A stretch of DNA of 42,239 nucleotides from CAITQP01 sp964533145 (GCA_964533145.1 CAZHLG010000003.1:1-42239); one strand, 5' to 3'. Positions 21,862 to 30,885 are shown, counted from the first letter of the stretch. The notes: a model not told the origin generated them from the sequence alone. A program made the numbers and translations.

Positions 21862-22722
21862 CTACCGGGCGTGCTTGCGCTTGCCCTGAACAAGCTTCTT
21901 GCTCGATTTGGTCTCGCGGCGCTCGCCGGTGACAGCGGACGTGTAGTACCGTTCGTCCAAGAGGCCGAGCACCGTGCTGATGTCGCCATTGTCGACAAGC
22001 GCGATCTTCCCGTTTTCGATCTCGAGATCGAGATTGTATTCTTTGGCATAGTCGACGTACTTCTCGAGCATGGCAGGGTCGGAAAGCTCGTTCCCCTTGG
22101 CTGCAAGCATGTTCATGATGAGCCGGCGGTTTTTGTTTCCGACGACGGCGTCGCTCATTTCGCTCCGCAGCTCAAAGAGCTCGCTCGAGAGGAATTGGTT
22201 CGTCTCTTTCTGCGTGGCCTGGCGGTACAGTTCGGCGATACCCGGAAAGAGCGGCTGTATCTGGGAGAATTTTTTAAAAAAAAGCCGGGCCCCGTTCCAA
22301 TAGGCATGCACTTCCCCGCCGAGAACGACGGATGCAGCATCTTGCGCAAGCTCGGGCCCGGCGCCTCCGAGCACGACGCGCTTTTCGCCGGCGGCAACCT
22401 GCTTTTTGCCGACCTTGGAAAAGATCTTTTCGCTGCCCGCGGAAAAATAGAGCGTCTTGATCTGCGCGCAATTGTCCTTGCTGAGCGGATCGAGGCCGAG
22501 GGTCGATTCGGATTCGTAGCCGCCAAGCATGCGCTCCTGCTCGTCCGTAGTGAGGACGACGTAATACCACTCGTCCGCGCCGAGGACGTGCCCATCCACG
22601 GCAAATTCGCGCGCCTTGGAGACGTTCGGCTTCTTATAGAGCTGCATGGCCGCATCCGCGGCTTCGCCAGCAAGCACGACGACGTTCTGTCCGGTCTTCA
22701 GTTTTGCCAAAAGGGTGCTCAT
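21862..22722 (-). CDS. DUF4868/KwaB-like protein
   Basis: A 286-residue soluble protein. The C-terminal half follows the layout I associate with DUF4868, the KwaB protein of the Kiwa antiphage system: a beta segment ending AYWNGARLFFKKF (about residue 140-152), a helical stretch, NRRLIMNMLAAKGN, EYNLDLEIENGKIAL and finally LLDERYYTSAVTGERRE with SSKKLV. This is from memory of the family pattern. KwaB binds DNA and acts against phage RecBCD inhibitors. The gene directly upstream encodes a polytopic membrane protein, as in Kiwa. TATACT (22736-22741) ends 13 nt before the ATG, so it can be transcribed alone. An alternative is a housekeeping paralogue of unknown role. Confidence 0.55.
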   Translation of the reverse strand: MSTLLAKLKTGQNVVVLAGEAADAAMQLYKKPNVSKAREFAVDGHVLGADEWYYVVLTTDEQERMLGGYESESTLGLDPLSKDNCAQIKTLYFSAGSEKIFSKVGKKQVAAGEKRVVLGGAGPELAQDAASVVLGGEVHAYWNGARLFFKKFSQIQPLFPGIAELYRQATQKETNQFLSSELFELRSEMSDAVVGNKNRRLIMNMLAAKGNELSDPAMLEKYVDYAKEYNLDLEIENGKIALVDNGDISTVLGLLDERYYTSAVTGERRETKSSKKLVQGKRKHAR

Positions 22723-22750
22723 ATGGAGACGCTCCAGTATACACTACGGA

Positions 22751-23329
22751 TCAGCGTTTGCGAGCCCCGCGGGCGATGAACGCCGTCATGACGGTATTCG
22801 TGCAGATCATGGCGACCGAGTGGATCGTCGTGGCGATATTATATGTTTGCAGCGAAAAGAGCGTCAGTGCATGCCGGGCCACGTTCATCTCGTACAAAAG
22901 CGGCTGCTCGCTCCGCGGCGCGGCCCACGTCTTGCGGAGCGTCGGCACGAACGCGACCAGATCCACAAGCACGACAATCACGACGGAAACGGTCGGATCC
23001 TTGGTCACCGCCCACGGAATGAGTCCGAGCAAGCAGGCAGCAAGGAAGTAATTATCGATCGTCCGTATGCGGCCCGCCGTACCGTTGAAGAGACCTCTGA
23101 GCGACAGCAGGAAAATGATCACCGTGAATCCCTCCGCAACGCCGGTCGGCAGCGCGCCGATGCCAGCGCCCTTGGCAAGACCTCCGAAAAAGGTGGTCAT
23201 CGAAACGATGGACCAGACGAACCATGTGTACGGATGCGGCTCGACGCGGCGCCGCACCACATCCCGCAGATACGAGATGTTCCCGACAAAGGCAAGGCAG
23301 GCGGCAATGACGGCAAGCGCGGTCTTCAT
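22751..23329 (-). CDS. Polytopic membrane protein, PQ-loop-like
   Basis: A 192-residue protein with about six hydrophobic helices. Two similar segments, GNISYLRDVVRRRVEPHPYTWFVW and, in the second half, VAFVPTLRKTWAAPRSE, fit a duplicated three-helix PQ-loop/SemiSWEET-like layout (X-x-Y/T-L-R-x..P). That would suggest a small-molecule transporter. Alternatively it is the membrane partner of the adjacent KwaB-like protein, 28 nt downstream. TACACT (23337-23342) ends 7 nt before the ATG. Confidence 0.68.
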   Translation of the reverse strand: MKTALAVIAACLAFVGNISYLRDVVRRRVEPHPYTWFVWSIVSMTTFFGGLAKGAGIGALPTGVAEGFTVIIFLLSLRGLFNGTAGRIRTIDNYFLAACLLGLIPWAVTKDPTVSVVIVVLVDLVAFVPTLRKTWAAPRSEQPLLYEMNVARHALTLFSLQTYNIATTIHSVAMICTNTVMTAFIARGARKR

Positions 23330-23356
23330 GCGCGACAGTGTACCACGACGGCAGCA

Positions 23357-23773
23357 CTATGCCGAACGGCGCTCCGTCGCAATAAGTCCGAGCACGAGGA
23401 TATATATAATGTGCTCGTCGACGAACGGATTATTCTCCGGGAACAGCAGCGCAAGATACATGAGCAGCAGCATCGCGCTGCCGGCCAAAGCGCCCCACTT
23501 CACGAATCGATTAAGAATCAGCGTCAGGCCGACGAAGAGCAGGCCTGCCATGAAGAGCCAGTCAACAGCAGGCATACCGGCAAGGCCATGAAAGAAGCCA
23601 GCGAGTGGCCCGCGAACGCCGAACTGCAGGAAGCCGGCCGTCGGAGAACCGCCGGATATCCACGCCTGCGCCCGAGCCGTCGCAACACCCAAGCCGAACG
23701 TCTTGTCGAGAAATGCCCACAGGAATATGAAGCCCATCGAAAGCCTCAGAAGCATGAATAATTTTGTACGCAT
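23357..23773 (-). CDS. DoxX-family membrane protein
   Basis: A 138-residue protein with four membrane helices and the DoxX-type start LLRLSMGFIFLWAFLDKTFGLG; the PEN motif before the last helix (FPENNPFVDEH) is common in this family. Function in bacteria is poorly defined (redox or thiosulfate:quinone-linked in archaea). TATACT (23780-23785) ends 6 nt before the ATG within the palindrome AGTATACT. It is the last core gene before the AT-rich island. Confidence 0.78.
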   Translation of the reverse strand: MRTKLFMLLRLSMGFIFLWAFLDKTFGLGVATARAQAWISGGSPTAGFLQFGVRGPLAGFFHGLAGMPAVDWLFMAGLLFVGLTLILNRFVKWGALAGSAMLLLMYLALLFPENNPFVDEHIIYILVLGLIATERRSA

Positions 23774-23833
23774 GCTTGCAGTATACTACCGGCCGGCCCG
23801 CCGCGGTACTCGAAGGCTAAGTACCCGGATAAC

Positions 23834-23864
23834 AAAAAACCACCTGATACACAGGTGGTTTTTT
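23834..23864. terminator. Bidirectional intrinsic terminator
   Basis: Stem AAAAAACCACCT (23834-23845) / AGGTGGTTTTTT (23853-23864), 7-nt loop. On the minus strand it lies downstream of hsdR and of the tRNA-like motif at 23924. The rest of 23788-24028 has no gene. Confidence 0.85.
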
Positions 23865-23923
23865 GTTTGGCACAGTTCTGACCCCTCTAGGTCGGAAGAA
23901 CGGTGTCCAGACTGGCTGGCTGT

Positions 23924-23937
23924 CTTGGACTCGAACT
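23924..23937 (-). repeat. Left copy of a tRNA T-arm-like 14-mer (attachment-site candidate)
   Basis: CTTGGACTCGAACT; on the minus strand this reads AGTTCGAGTCCAAG, the T-loop and 3' T-stem strand of a tRNA. The upstream sequence (TTTTTAAA) does not complete a T-stem, so this is only a tRNA 3' fragment. Near-identical copies occur at 31212-31225 and 31302-31315, in the same orientation. The restriction-modification island lies between. Confidence 0.6.
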
Positions 23938-24028
23938 TTTAAAAACTAATACCATAAAGCTATTTTAGCGCCCATTCCAATTTTCAGTGATGTGTCTCGG
24001 TCTGAATGAAACTTATAACGATTTTAAT

Positions 24029-27000
24029 TTAATTAGGTAGATATTCTCTATACACCCTTACCGTTTCCTGATATATAGATTCTATCAATCGTTCCGTCTG
24101 CACAAGTTCAGTCACTCCCTTCTGAAGCAGCAGCAGGCGCACATTCTGTCGGATACGAGCTTTTATCGTCTCGTTGTTCGTCCAATCTATAGCAAGGTCA
24201 CGACGAATACGCTTCGTCAGGTCTTTAACAAAGTCTTTAATGTCGATTCCCGCCTTCTTCAGTTCAGGGTCAGCAGAAAGCTGATTGTAGAATACGACCT
24301 CCTCTTCAGATAATCCAAGCTGCTTACTCTCTTCATCTAGCCTTTTAATCTCTTCGGCAATCTCAAGAAGATGCTTGATAATTTCGGCTGAGTTAATGAC
24401 GTTGTTCTCATACTTCTCGATAAGCTCAGTAAGGAGCGTGAGCATGGTCTCGTATCGAGCTTTATTTGCTCGTGAACGTGACTTTATCTCTTGATCAAGT
24501 ATCTTGCGGATAGCATCAATTGCAAGATTCTGGTACTTCACCTTCTTGATCTCTTCTGCAAATCGCTCGTCGAAGATCGAGACGCTCTTTTTCCCTCCAT
24601 CTTCCTTTGCGAACAAATCAATCACACCTTCAGCCCGCACTGAGTCATGAATAAGAGTACGAATAGCACTTTCCTTATCTTCTGGAAAGACAATATGAGG
24701 CACCACAGTCTGCTTATTAATCGCTTCTTTGATTGATTGGAAGAACTGCATGTCCGTCGCGATTCTCATTGCTTCTTCGCCAGGCATAACGAGAGCGTGT
24801 AGCTGGGAAAGTTTGGAAACCAGACCGATATACGACATCTTTCGGTTGTCAGAAAGTCTCCCATCTTCAGAGATCACTTCATTCATAGCTGCCTGGAAGA
24901 GACTTACTAGCTCTATTCCCTTTTTCTCCCGCCAACCAGAAAAGTCGATGCCAGAGAAATAATCTCGAGCCTTCTGATGCAATTGCTTCATCTCAGAGAT
25001 AACTTCATCCAAAGGAATCATTGCCTCCTTTTGAACATCTGCATCATAGATAGCAAGTGCCTTCTTCAGATTTTCTGCAATACCAATGTAATCGACAATC
25101 AAACCTCCTGGCTTGTCTTTATAGATACGATTAACGCGAGCAATTGCCTGCATAAGTCCGTGATTCTTGAGTGGCTTGTCGATGTACATCGTGTGCATGC
25201 TCGGCACGTCAAAACCAGTGAGCCACATATCACACACAATCACTAATCGAAGCGAATCACTCGCTTTTTTGAATCGCTTTTCAAGCTTCTTTACATCAGT
25301 CTCAATCTGGATCTGACCCTTGAAATCATCCATACCCGAAATGGTCACAGCGCACTCAGGTGCATCAGCGTGTTTCTTTATTGCGTTGTACATCGCAACA
25401 GCAATCGGACGACTCATGGTTACTACCATCGCCTTCCCTTCAATTGGTCGATTATTAAAATGAGTTACGATATCACTCGCGATCTGTTCGATACGACTTG
25501 GTGCGCCGACAACCTCTTCAAGTACCGCCCATTCCTTACGAGCACGTGCCTTTTCATCAACAACGATCTCACCAAGAATCTCGTCGAGCTTACTATCAAC
25601 AAACTGATCAGCAAGATGGAGCGGAATCAGTCTCCCTTCGTAGTAGATAGGAACCGTCGCCTTATCCTTTACCGCCTGACCAATCTTGTATGCACTCACT
25701 ACATCGCCGAATACGCGCATCGTATCCTTCTGAACCATCGAAAGTGGCGTTCCGGTCACACCCAAAAAGCTCGCATTCGGCAAAGCCTGCCGTACGTTAC
25801 CAGCAAGCATGCTGTACTGGGTACGATGCGCCTCATCGGTAAGGACGATGATGTTTTCCCGATCAGAAAGAACTTGCGCCGCATCTGGATCGTCTTGGAA
25901 CTTCTGAATGGTAGTAAAAATAAGTTCGCTACCTAAATGTGACAGTCGTTCTCTCAAGTCTTTAATACTTGATGCCCTCTTAGCAAGAGTTGCATAGCCA
26001 GTACGACTAAATGTCTTGTACAACTGATCGTCTAGATCTTCCCGGTCAGTGAGGAATACGTACGCAGGACTCTTAAGCTCCGTAAGTCGCTTCGTCTTGT
26101 TTACATAAAACACCATCGAGAGCGATTTACCGGAACCTTGCGTGTGCCAGAACACACCGATCTTACGATCCTGCTTTCCGCCTACCGCATTGATGGTGCT
26201 CTGTATGGTTTTATTCACTCCATAGTACTGATGGTAGAGAGCCATCTTCTTGGTATAGGTCACTGCATCTCCATCACCATCTGCTTCAAACACTATGAAA
26301 TTTTGAATAACATCAAGGAATCGTGATTTATCAAAAAGCCCCTTCGCTAAAACTTCTAGCTCAGTAGCACCTTCTGGTGAATCGGATTCAGAGTTAATAC
26401 CCTTCCACGTTCCATATCGTTCCCACGATGATGAGATTGTGCCGTGACGAGCAGAAGTAAGATCGGAGAGACCGAGCACTTGGGCATACAAAAAGAGCTT
26501 GGGTATTTCTTTCTTGTAATACTCCATATCACGATATGCCTGACCAATAGTCGCCTCTTCGCGCACAGGGCTCTTGAGCTCAAGCACAGCAAGCGGCAGT
26601 CCGTTTACGAAAACAACCCCATCAAGGCGACACACATTATCAATTCCCTGAATGGTGAACTGATTCGTTATCAAAAATTCATTGGCTTCCGTATTGGCAA
26701 AGTCTATAAGCTTCACGAGCTCAGTCTTCTCTTCACCATCCTCATTCCATGTACGCTTTACACCCTCAGTAATGAAGGCGAATATCTCCTTGTTACCAAG
26801 AGTGAGGTCAGCATTGTGATAATTAGCGATATCATTCACTACTTGCTCGGCTTGATCAGCAGGAAGCTGGGGATTGAAGCGACGAACGGCGCTAAGAAGT
26901 CGATTCTTCAGAATGACACCTCGAAAGTCCTCACGCTCAGCGCCAAGTTGATTTGGAGCAATAGTTGAGCCATATACGTATTCGTATCCCTGGCTCTGAA

Positions 27001-27052
27001 GCCATTCGATGAATGATTGTTCTGTTAGATTGTTTTCGTTTAGCGGGTTCAT
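24029..27052 (-). CDS. hsdR: Type I restriction enzyme, R subunit
   Basis: A 1007-residue motor/nuclease subunit that translocates and cleaves unmethylated DNA. PD-(D/E)XK nuclease: D144, E158-L-K160 followed by Q171. SF2 translocase: Walker A TQGSGKS (304-310), DEAHR (406-410), VTGTPL (about 434), then a second RecA-like domain with IARVNRIY. The C-terminal ~250 residues are helical and should bind the M2S core. All motifs appear intact, so the enzyme is probably active. It is the last gene of the operon, 3 nt after the protease gene, with no SD, and AT-rich compared with flanking core genes. Confidence 0.95.
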   Translation of the reverse strand: MNPLNENNLTEQSFIEWLQSQGYEYVYGSTIAPNQLGAEREDFRGVILKNRLLSAVRRFNPQLPADQAEQVVNDIANYHNADLTLGNKEIFAFITEGVKRTWNEDGEEKTELVKLIDFANTEANEFLITNQFTIQGIDNVCRLDGVVFVNGLPLAVLELKSPVREEATIGQAYRDMEYYKKEIPKLFLYAQVLGLSDLTSARHGTISSSWERYGTWKGINSESDSPEGATELEVLAKGLFDKSRFLDVIQNFIVFEADGDGDAVTYTKKMALYHQYYGVNKTIQSTINAVGGKQDRKIGVFWHTQGSGKSLSMVFYVNKTKRLTELKSPAYVFLTDREDLDDQLYKTFSRTGYATLAKRASSIKDLRERLSHLGSELIFTTIQKFQDDPDAAQVLSDRENIIVLTDEAHRTQYSMLAGNVRQALPNASFLGVTGTPLSMVQKDTMRVFGDVVSAYKIGQAVKDKATVPIYYEGRLIPLHLADQFVDSKLDEILGEIVVDEKARARKEWAVLEEVVGAPSRIEQIASDIVTHFNNRPIEGKAMVVTMSRPIAVAMYNAIKKHADAPECAVTISGMDDFKGQIQIETDVKKLEKRFKKASDSLRLVIVCDMWLTGFDVPSMHTMYIDKPLKNHGLMQAIARVNRIYKDKPGGLIVDYIGIAENLKKALAIYDADVQKEAMIPLDEVISEMKQLHQKARDYFSGIDFSGWREKKGIELVSLFQAAMNEVISEDGRLSDNRKMSYIGLVSKLSQLHALVMPGEEAMRIATDMQFFQSIKEAINKQTVVPHIVFPEDKESAIRTLIHDSVRAEGVIDLFAKEDGGKKSVSIFDERFAEEIKKVKYQNLAIDAIRKILDQEIKSRSRANKARYETMLTLLTELIEKYENNVINSAEIIKHLLEIAEEIKRLDEESKQLGLSEEEVVFYNQLSADPELKKAGIDIKDFVKDLTKRIRRDLAIDWTNNETIKARIRQNVRLLLLQKGVTELVQTERLIESIYQETVRVYREYLPN

Positions 27053-27055
27053 AAA

Positions 27056-27733
27056 TTATGATTTTGCAAGACGGGCAAGGGCTGCTACATGCTCCCAAGA
27101 GATTGCCATAAAAATACCGGTATTCTGTGGTCCATTAGAAACCACGCCAACAATCCTTCCTGTTTTCTTCTCAACCACAGGAGATCCGCTGTAACCACCC
27201 ACAACTAAGCCAGAGATTTGAACATTTTTTCTGTCACCCTCTTCACGTTTTGAGATTCCGACAACACCCTCATTGTAAGTAGGTTGATGTGTCTGATTAA
27301 GTGAGAAATTGCCTAATGGATAACCTGCCCATGCTACATCTGTCCCAGCATTCGGATATACATCTGCAATATGTATTCCATCATCTGTCTTCTCAATCGG
27401 ATCAATAACTTTAAGTACAGCAAGATCGTGTTGATGATCTACCACACCGACAACTGTACGATAATATTTTCCTTGATAACCAATAATAAGAAGGCCGGCC
27501 AGCTCAATAGGCGACTTAAGCACGTCATCTACAACATGTGCGCAAGTAATAAGAACGTTAGGTTCTTTAACCCAGAATGCTGTTCCAAATATGTTTAATT
27601 CATCCGAAAAAACATGACCATCTCGTGGGTTAAACTTTGGTTTAAAAGTTCCAACCGGCACGACATGATTCTGAAGAATTTCAGCTATGCTTATGGACAC
27701 CTCTTCTTTTGTAATTTCTTTTTTCTTTGCCAT
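27056..27733 (-). CDS. Trypsin-like serine protease embedded in the restriction operon
   Basis: A 225-residue chymotrypsin-fold protease. The full triad is visible: H66 in LITCAHVVDD, D103 in HDLAVLKV, S182 in GGYSGSPVV (normally GDSGGP); GRIVGVVSN follows. There is no signal peptide or membrane helix, so it should act in the cytoplasm. It starts 5 nt after hsdS and ends 3 nt before hsdR, so it is part of the operon. Cytoplasmic trypsin-like domains are known in other antiphage systems as death effectors; a role here in controlling HsdR or killing the host is inference. Confidence 0.88.
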   Translation of the reverse strand: MAKKKEITKEEVSISIAEILQNHVVPVGTFKPKFNPRDGHVFSDELNIFGTAFWVKEPNVLITCAHVVDDVLKSPIELAGLLIIGYQGKYYRTVVGVVDHQHDLAVLKVIDPIEKTDDGIHIADVYPNAGTDVAWAGYPLGNFSLNQTHQPTYNEGVVGISKREEGDRKNVQISGLVVGGYSGSPVVEKKTGRIVGVVSNGPQNTGIFMAISWEHVAALARLAKS

Positions 27734-27738
27734 AAAAA

Positions 27739-28827
27739 TTAAATGAGTTTAAGTAATAGTGAATTCCTCTGCGACTTCAGAGAAATATTTTCTTTTTCAC
27801 AAGTAACAATTTTCTCAATAAACACTTTTGTTTTTCCAGAAAAATTTCCAGCAATCTCTGACGGTGGAATTACCATTTTATAGCTAACCAATTCATTCCA
27901 GTGTCGTTTGTACTCTCTTTGTTCAATTAAATCTTTAATTAAGAAATAGCTAAAAATTGGGTTATAACCATTCTTACCCGAAAGTGGAATTGTGTTTGGC
28001 CCAAGAGAAAATGGTTCACAAACAAGCTGTATCCTACAGGTATGATCGCCGAATATTAAAATTGGATTATCTACGTCTACATTAAAAGCTGGCTCTTCAT
28101 TATGAAAACCAATTATCCCTTTTGATGATTGATCATAAACAGGAACATTACCTTTTAAAGAAAGTTCAATTTCTTTAAAAACTTTTCCTGACGGTAAACG
28201 ACTGCAAATTGCCTCAATGTTTCCAATATTCCACCCTTCAGGAATTTCTCCCATTTCACTATCAACCATTTTTACTTTCTCGTATCCTGGAAAATGGAAG
28301 TTTACAAACCACTCATTAAAAATGGTCTGGGCCGTGGCTTCGAGATTTTTGATAATAGTATTGTTGTTCTCAATCTTTGCATCATATGCACTCAAGATCG
28401 AAGCAATTTTCTTTTGAGTTGGAACGGCAGGTATTTCTACTGGTATGCCATGAATATGATTTCTGTTAAGTGTCGGAACTCCCGTACCTGCATTATATTT
28501 TGCGAAATCAAAGGATGACAGAAAATAGTAACAATATCTTGGATCATTACCATGAAAATCACTCACATACAGGGTGGTATTGTGAGGCCAATAATCATCT
28601 TCCACATAGAACATTCCACCCAAAGAACCGCTACGCCCCGTAAATACACCTGGACCCTTAACCTTAAACTCGGCATGATTTTCTCTCCGTCCATTGGAAA
28701 AAACGACGGGATATGGACCCGGCTTTATTTCAGTCAAAGGTAAGTCATAACCCCGATGAAAAGTAACAACATCACCGAGTGTCATTTCCTTTTTATTTGT
28801 ATTTAGCTGTTCTAGTAATTTACTCAT
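27739..28827 (-). CDS. hsdS: Type I restriction-modification specificity subunit
   Basis: A 362-residue specificity protein. Two target-recognition domains: TRD1 (about residues 15-130, with the end VEIPAVPTQKKIASILSAYD) and TRD2 (about 195-330), each followed by a conserved coiled-coil helix (ENNNTIIKNLEATAQTIFNE at about 155-174; the C-terminal ENISLKSQRNSLL). EMGEIPEGW before TRD2 is a family hallmark. The recognised DNA sequence cannot be deduced. C-terminal helix is complete. Confidence 0.9.
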   Translation of the reverse strand: MSKLLEQLNTNKKEMTLGDVVTFHRGYDLPLTEIKPGPYPVVFSNGRRENHAEFKVKGPGVFTGRSGSLGGMFYVEDDYWPHNTTLYVSDFHGNDPRYCYYFLSSFDFAKYNAGTGVPTLNRNHIHGIPVEIPAVPTQKKIASILSAYDAKIENNNTIIKNLEATAQTIFNEWFVNFHFPGYEKVKMVDSEMGEIPEGWNIGNIEAICSRLPSGKVFKEIELSLKGNVPVYDQSSKGIIGFHNEEPAFNVDVDNPILIFGDHTCRIQLVCEPFSLGPNTIPLSGKNGYNPIFSYFLIKDLIEQREYKRHWNELVSYKMVIPPSEIAGNFSGKTKVFIEKIVTCEKENISLKSQRNSLLLKLI

Positions 28828-28829
28828 AT

Positions 28830-30617
28830 CTAAAATCCAAGTTCCTTAAGGTTCTTTTCAATCTCTTTTTCTAGCTCTCGACCTTTCGTAAACGCCGCCC
28901 GAAGCTCAGTTGAAAGCTTCTTCATTTTTTCCTCAAATGGTACACCATCGTCTTCAGCATCAGCTAGCCCCACATAACGTCCCGGAGTAAGGACATATCC
29001 ATTTTTCTTTATCTCCTCTAGGTTTGCTGACTTACAGAATCCAGACACATCTTCATATACACCCTCTTCTCCGCGCCATGCACGAACAGTGTCAGTGATT
29101 TTCTGTATGTGTTCTGGATTAAAGACAACTTGCTTTCGAGAGATCTGCTCGAAAGTATCTCGAGCGTCAATAAAGAGTGTCTCTCCTTTGCGTTTTCGGA
29201 ATCGGTCACCATTTTTATTCTTCGCCAAAAACCACAGGGACACTGGGAGAGATACGTTATAGAAGAGCTTTGAAGGACAAGAGATGACTACATCAACAAG
29301 ATCCGCCTCAATAAGCTTTTGGCGCAAATCTCCTTCCTTGCCTCCAACTGCCAACGCACCATTTGGCATAACAAATCCGGCTACACCAGTCGGTGCAAGG
29401 TGGTGTGCGAAGTGCTGCACCCACAGGAAGTTAGCATTACCGCTTGGTGGTACACCGAGAGTAATGCGTGGGTCGTTATCTGAAAGCTTTGATGGTTCCC
29501 ACTCTCCATTGAAAGGAGGATTGGCAATCACAAAATCTGCCTGCAGGTGCGGGAACTTGTCTTGATAATAGGTGTTACCGAGTTCAATCTTTCCAGAGAG
29601 CCCACGAATAGCGAGGTTCATCTTTGCGAGACGTAACGTAGTCTGGTTACTTTCCTGACCATTGATGGCCAGCTTTGATGGGTCTTGTCCGTGATTGCGG
29701 AGATACTCGCCCATGGATACAAACATTCCACCACTACCACACGCAGGATCGAGTACACGTGCATTTTCGTATGGTTGAAGAATTTCAACAAGAAGCTTAA
29801 CGATTGAACGAGGGGTAAAAAATTCTCCGCCACGCTTTCCTTCAGAAGAAGCAAATTGCCCAAGGAAGTATTCATAGATACGTCCAAGAATATCCTTCTC
29901 TCGATCAAAGTCATGATCGAATGAGATGCGAGAAAATATGTTTACCAACTCCCCAAGAACTGAATTATCGAGAGTTGTACGCGTATATACCTTAGGAAGC
30001 ACACCTTCGAGCTCTGCGCGGTTATCCGCCTCAATGTGATCCATTGCCCTATCAAGCACCTGACCGAGATCAGATTGCATTGTTTTGGTCTGAAGATATT
30101 CCCAACGTGATTCTTCAGGGACATAAAACACACCAACACTTTTATAGAAATCCTTCGTCTCAAGAATTTGCTCGCGCGCCTTATCGTCTTTCACATAGAA
30201 ATCTTCATTCTTCGGATCACGCGTAAGAGCATCGAGTTCTTGTCGACGCTTATAAAATGAATCAGATATATATTTCAAAAACAGAAGACCGAGGACGATG
30301 TTCTTATACTCGGATACGTCGATATTTCCGCGAAGCTTGTCGGCAGCAGCCCAAAGTTGTTTTTCAAAATCGATATCATGACGATTATCCTTGCCAATTA
30401 CACTTTCGGTGATTTTCTTTTGTTCGTTACTGATCCGTTCCTGCAATTCTTTTGACAATAACGATTTAGGTATCAAAAAAGTCGGGCGAGAAGGATCTCC
30501 AATGTTCTCAACAGGTATTTCTCCTTTTTTTATTTTTTGATGCACCGCAACACGAGAAATTCCCAACACCTTTGCTAACTGAGTAGGAGTAATGAATTGA
30601 CTTTTATCTATTGCCAT
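28830..30617 (-). CDS. hsdM: Type I restriction-modification methyltransferase with N-terminal HTH
   Basis: A 595-residue N6-adenine methyltransferase. SAM motif I DPACGSGG (290-297), catalytic NPPF (366-369), and the usual helical N-domain (from about residue 84, FEKQLWAAADKLRGN). The unusual part is residues ~8-45: ITPTQLAKVLGISRVAVHQK with KKGEIPVENIG is a MerR/excisionase-like helix-turn-helix plus wing. It could bind the operon's own promoter. TATGAT (30629-30634) ends 11 nt before ATG 30617. First gene of the operon; hsdS follows after 2 nt. Confidence 0.93.
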   Translation of the reverse strand: MAIDKSQFITPTQLAKVLGISRVAVHQKIKKGEIPVENIGDPSRPTFLIPKSLLSKELQERISNEQKKITESVIGKDNRHDIDFEKQLWAAADKLRGNIDVSEYKNIVLGLLFLKYISDSFYKRRQELDALTRDPKNEDFYVKDDKAREQILETKDFYKSVGVFYVPEESRWEYLQTKTMQSDLGQVLDRAMDHIEADNRAELEGVLPKVYTRTTLDNSVLGELVNIFSRISFDHDFDREKDILGRIYEYFLGQFASSEGKRGGEFFTPRSIVKLLVEILQPYENARVLDPACGSGGMFVSMGEYLRNHGQDPSKLAINGQESNQTTLRLAKMNLAIRGLSGKIELGNTYYQDKFPHLQADFVIANPPFNGEWEPSKLSDNDPRITLGVPPSGNANFLWVQHFAHHLAPTGVAGFVMPNGALAVGGKEGDLRQKLIEADLVDVVISCPSKLFYNVSLPVSLWFLAKNKNGDRFRKRKGETLFIDARDTFEQISRKQVVFNPEHIQKITDTVRAWRGEEGVYEDVSGFCKSANLEEIKKNGYVLTPGRYVGLADAEDDGVPFEEKMKKLSTELRAAFTKGRELEKEIEKNLKELGF

Positions 30618-30688
30618 TTTCTTAGGATATCATACAGCAATAGAAAATGCAACTTAACCTGTGTAAAGTGGACAGATGAATATATGAG

Positions 30689-30696
30689 AGTATACT
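30689..30696. promoter_or_regulatory. Palindromic AGTATACT in the hsdM/DUF3892 divergent region
   Basis: TATACT is present on both strands (30689-30694 minus, 30691-30696 plus). It could start the hsdM operon leftward with a longer leader, and the small genes rightward. No good -35 is visible for either. Confidence 0.42.
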
Positions 30697-30710
30697 TAAC
30701 ACAGGTAAAC

Positions 30711-30756
30711 AGCAAAAGTAGCGGCTACCCTGGAAGATTAGACCGCTACTTTTGCT
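30711..30756. terminator. 14-bp inverted repeat, terminator-like
   Basis: AGCAAAAGTAGCGG (30711-30724) and CCGCTACTTTTGCT (30743-30756) are perfectly complementary around an 18-nt loop. No T-run follows on the plus strand, and no gene ends here. It may be an attenuator in the leader of the small rightward genes, an operator, or a remnant of a lost gene's terminator. Confidence 0.45.
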
Positions 30757-30780
30757 CAAACCTTATTCTCGGAAAGAAGC

Positions 30781-30867
30781 ATGGCGCTTTTTTTCCTAGA
30801 TGTGGATATTATATCCCCGCCTATCTTCACATGCAAGAATTGCGGTAATTGCAAAGCGCCATATTAA
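30781..30867 (+). CDS. 28-residue microprotein with CxxCxxC
   Basis: ATG 30781 to TAA 30865-30867. A hydrophobic N-terminal half (MALFFLDVDIISPP) and a C-terminal TCKNCGNCKAPY with three Cys spaced two apart. CGGAAAGA 5-12 nt upstream may act as a weak ribosome site. It precedes the DUF3892 gene by 18 nt, so the two could be one transcript. Its first and last bases (ATGGCGCTTT/AAAGCGCCAT, 30781-30790 and 30853-30862) form an inverted repeat with a nested GGATAT/ATATCC palindrome, so a structured RNA is the alternative. Confidence 0.35.
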   Translation: MALFFLDVDIISPPIFTCKNCGNCKAPY

Positions 30868-30885
30868 GAGCACGAAGTAATTCAT

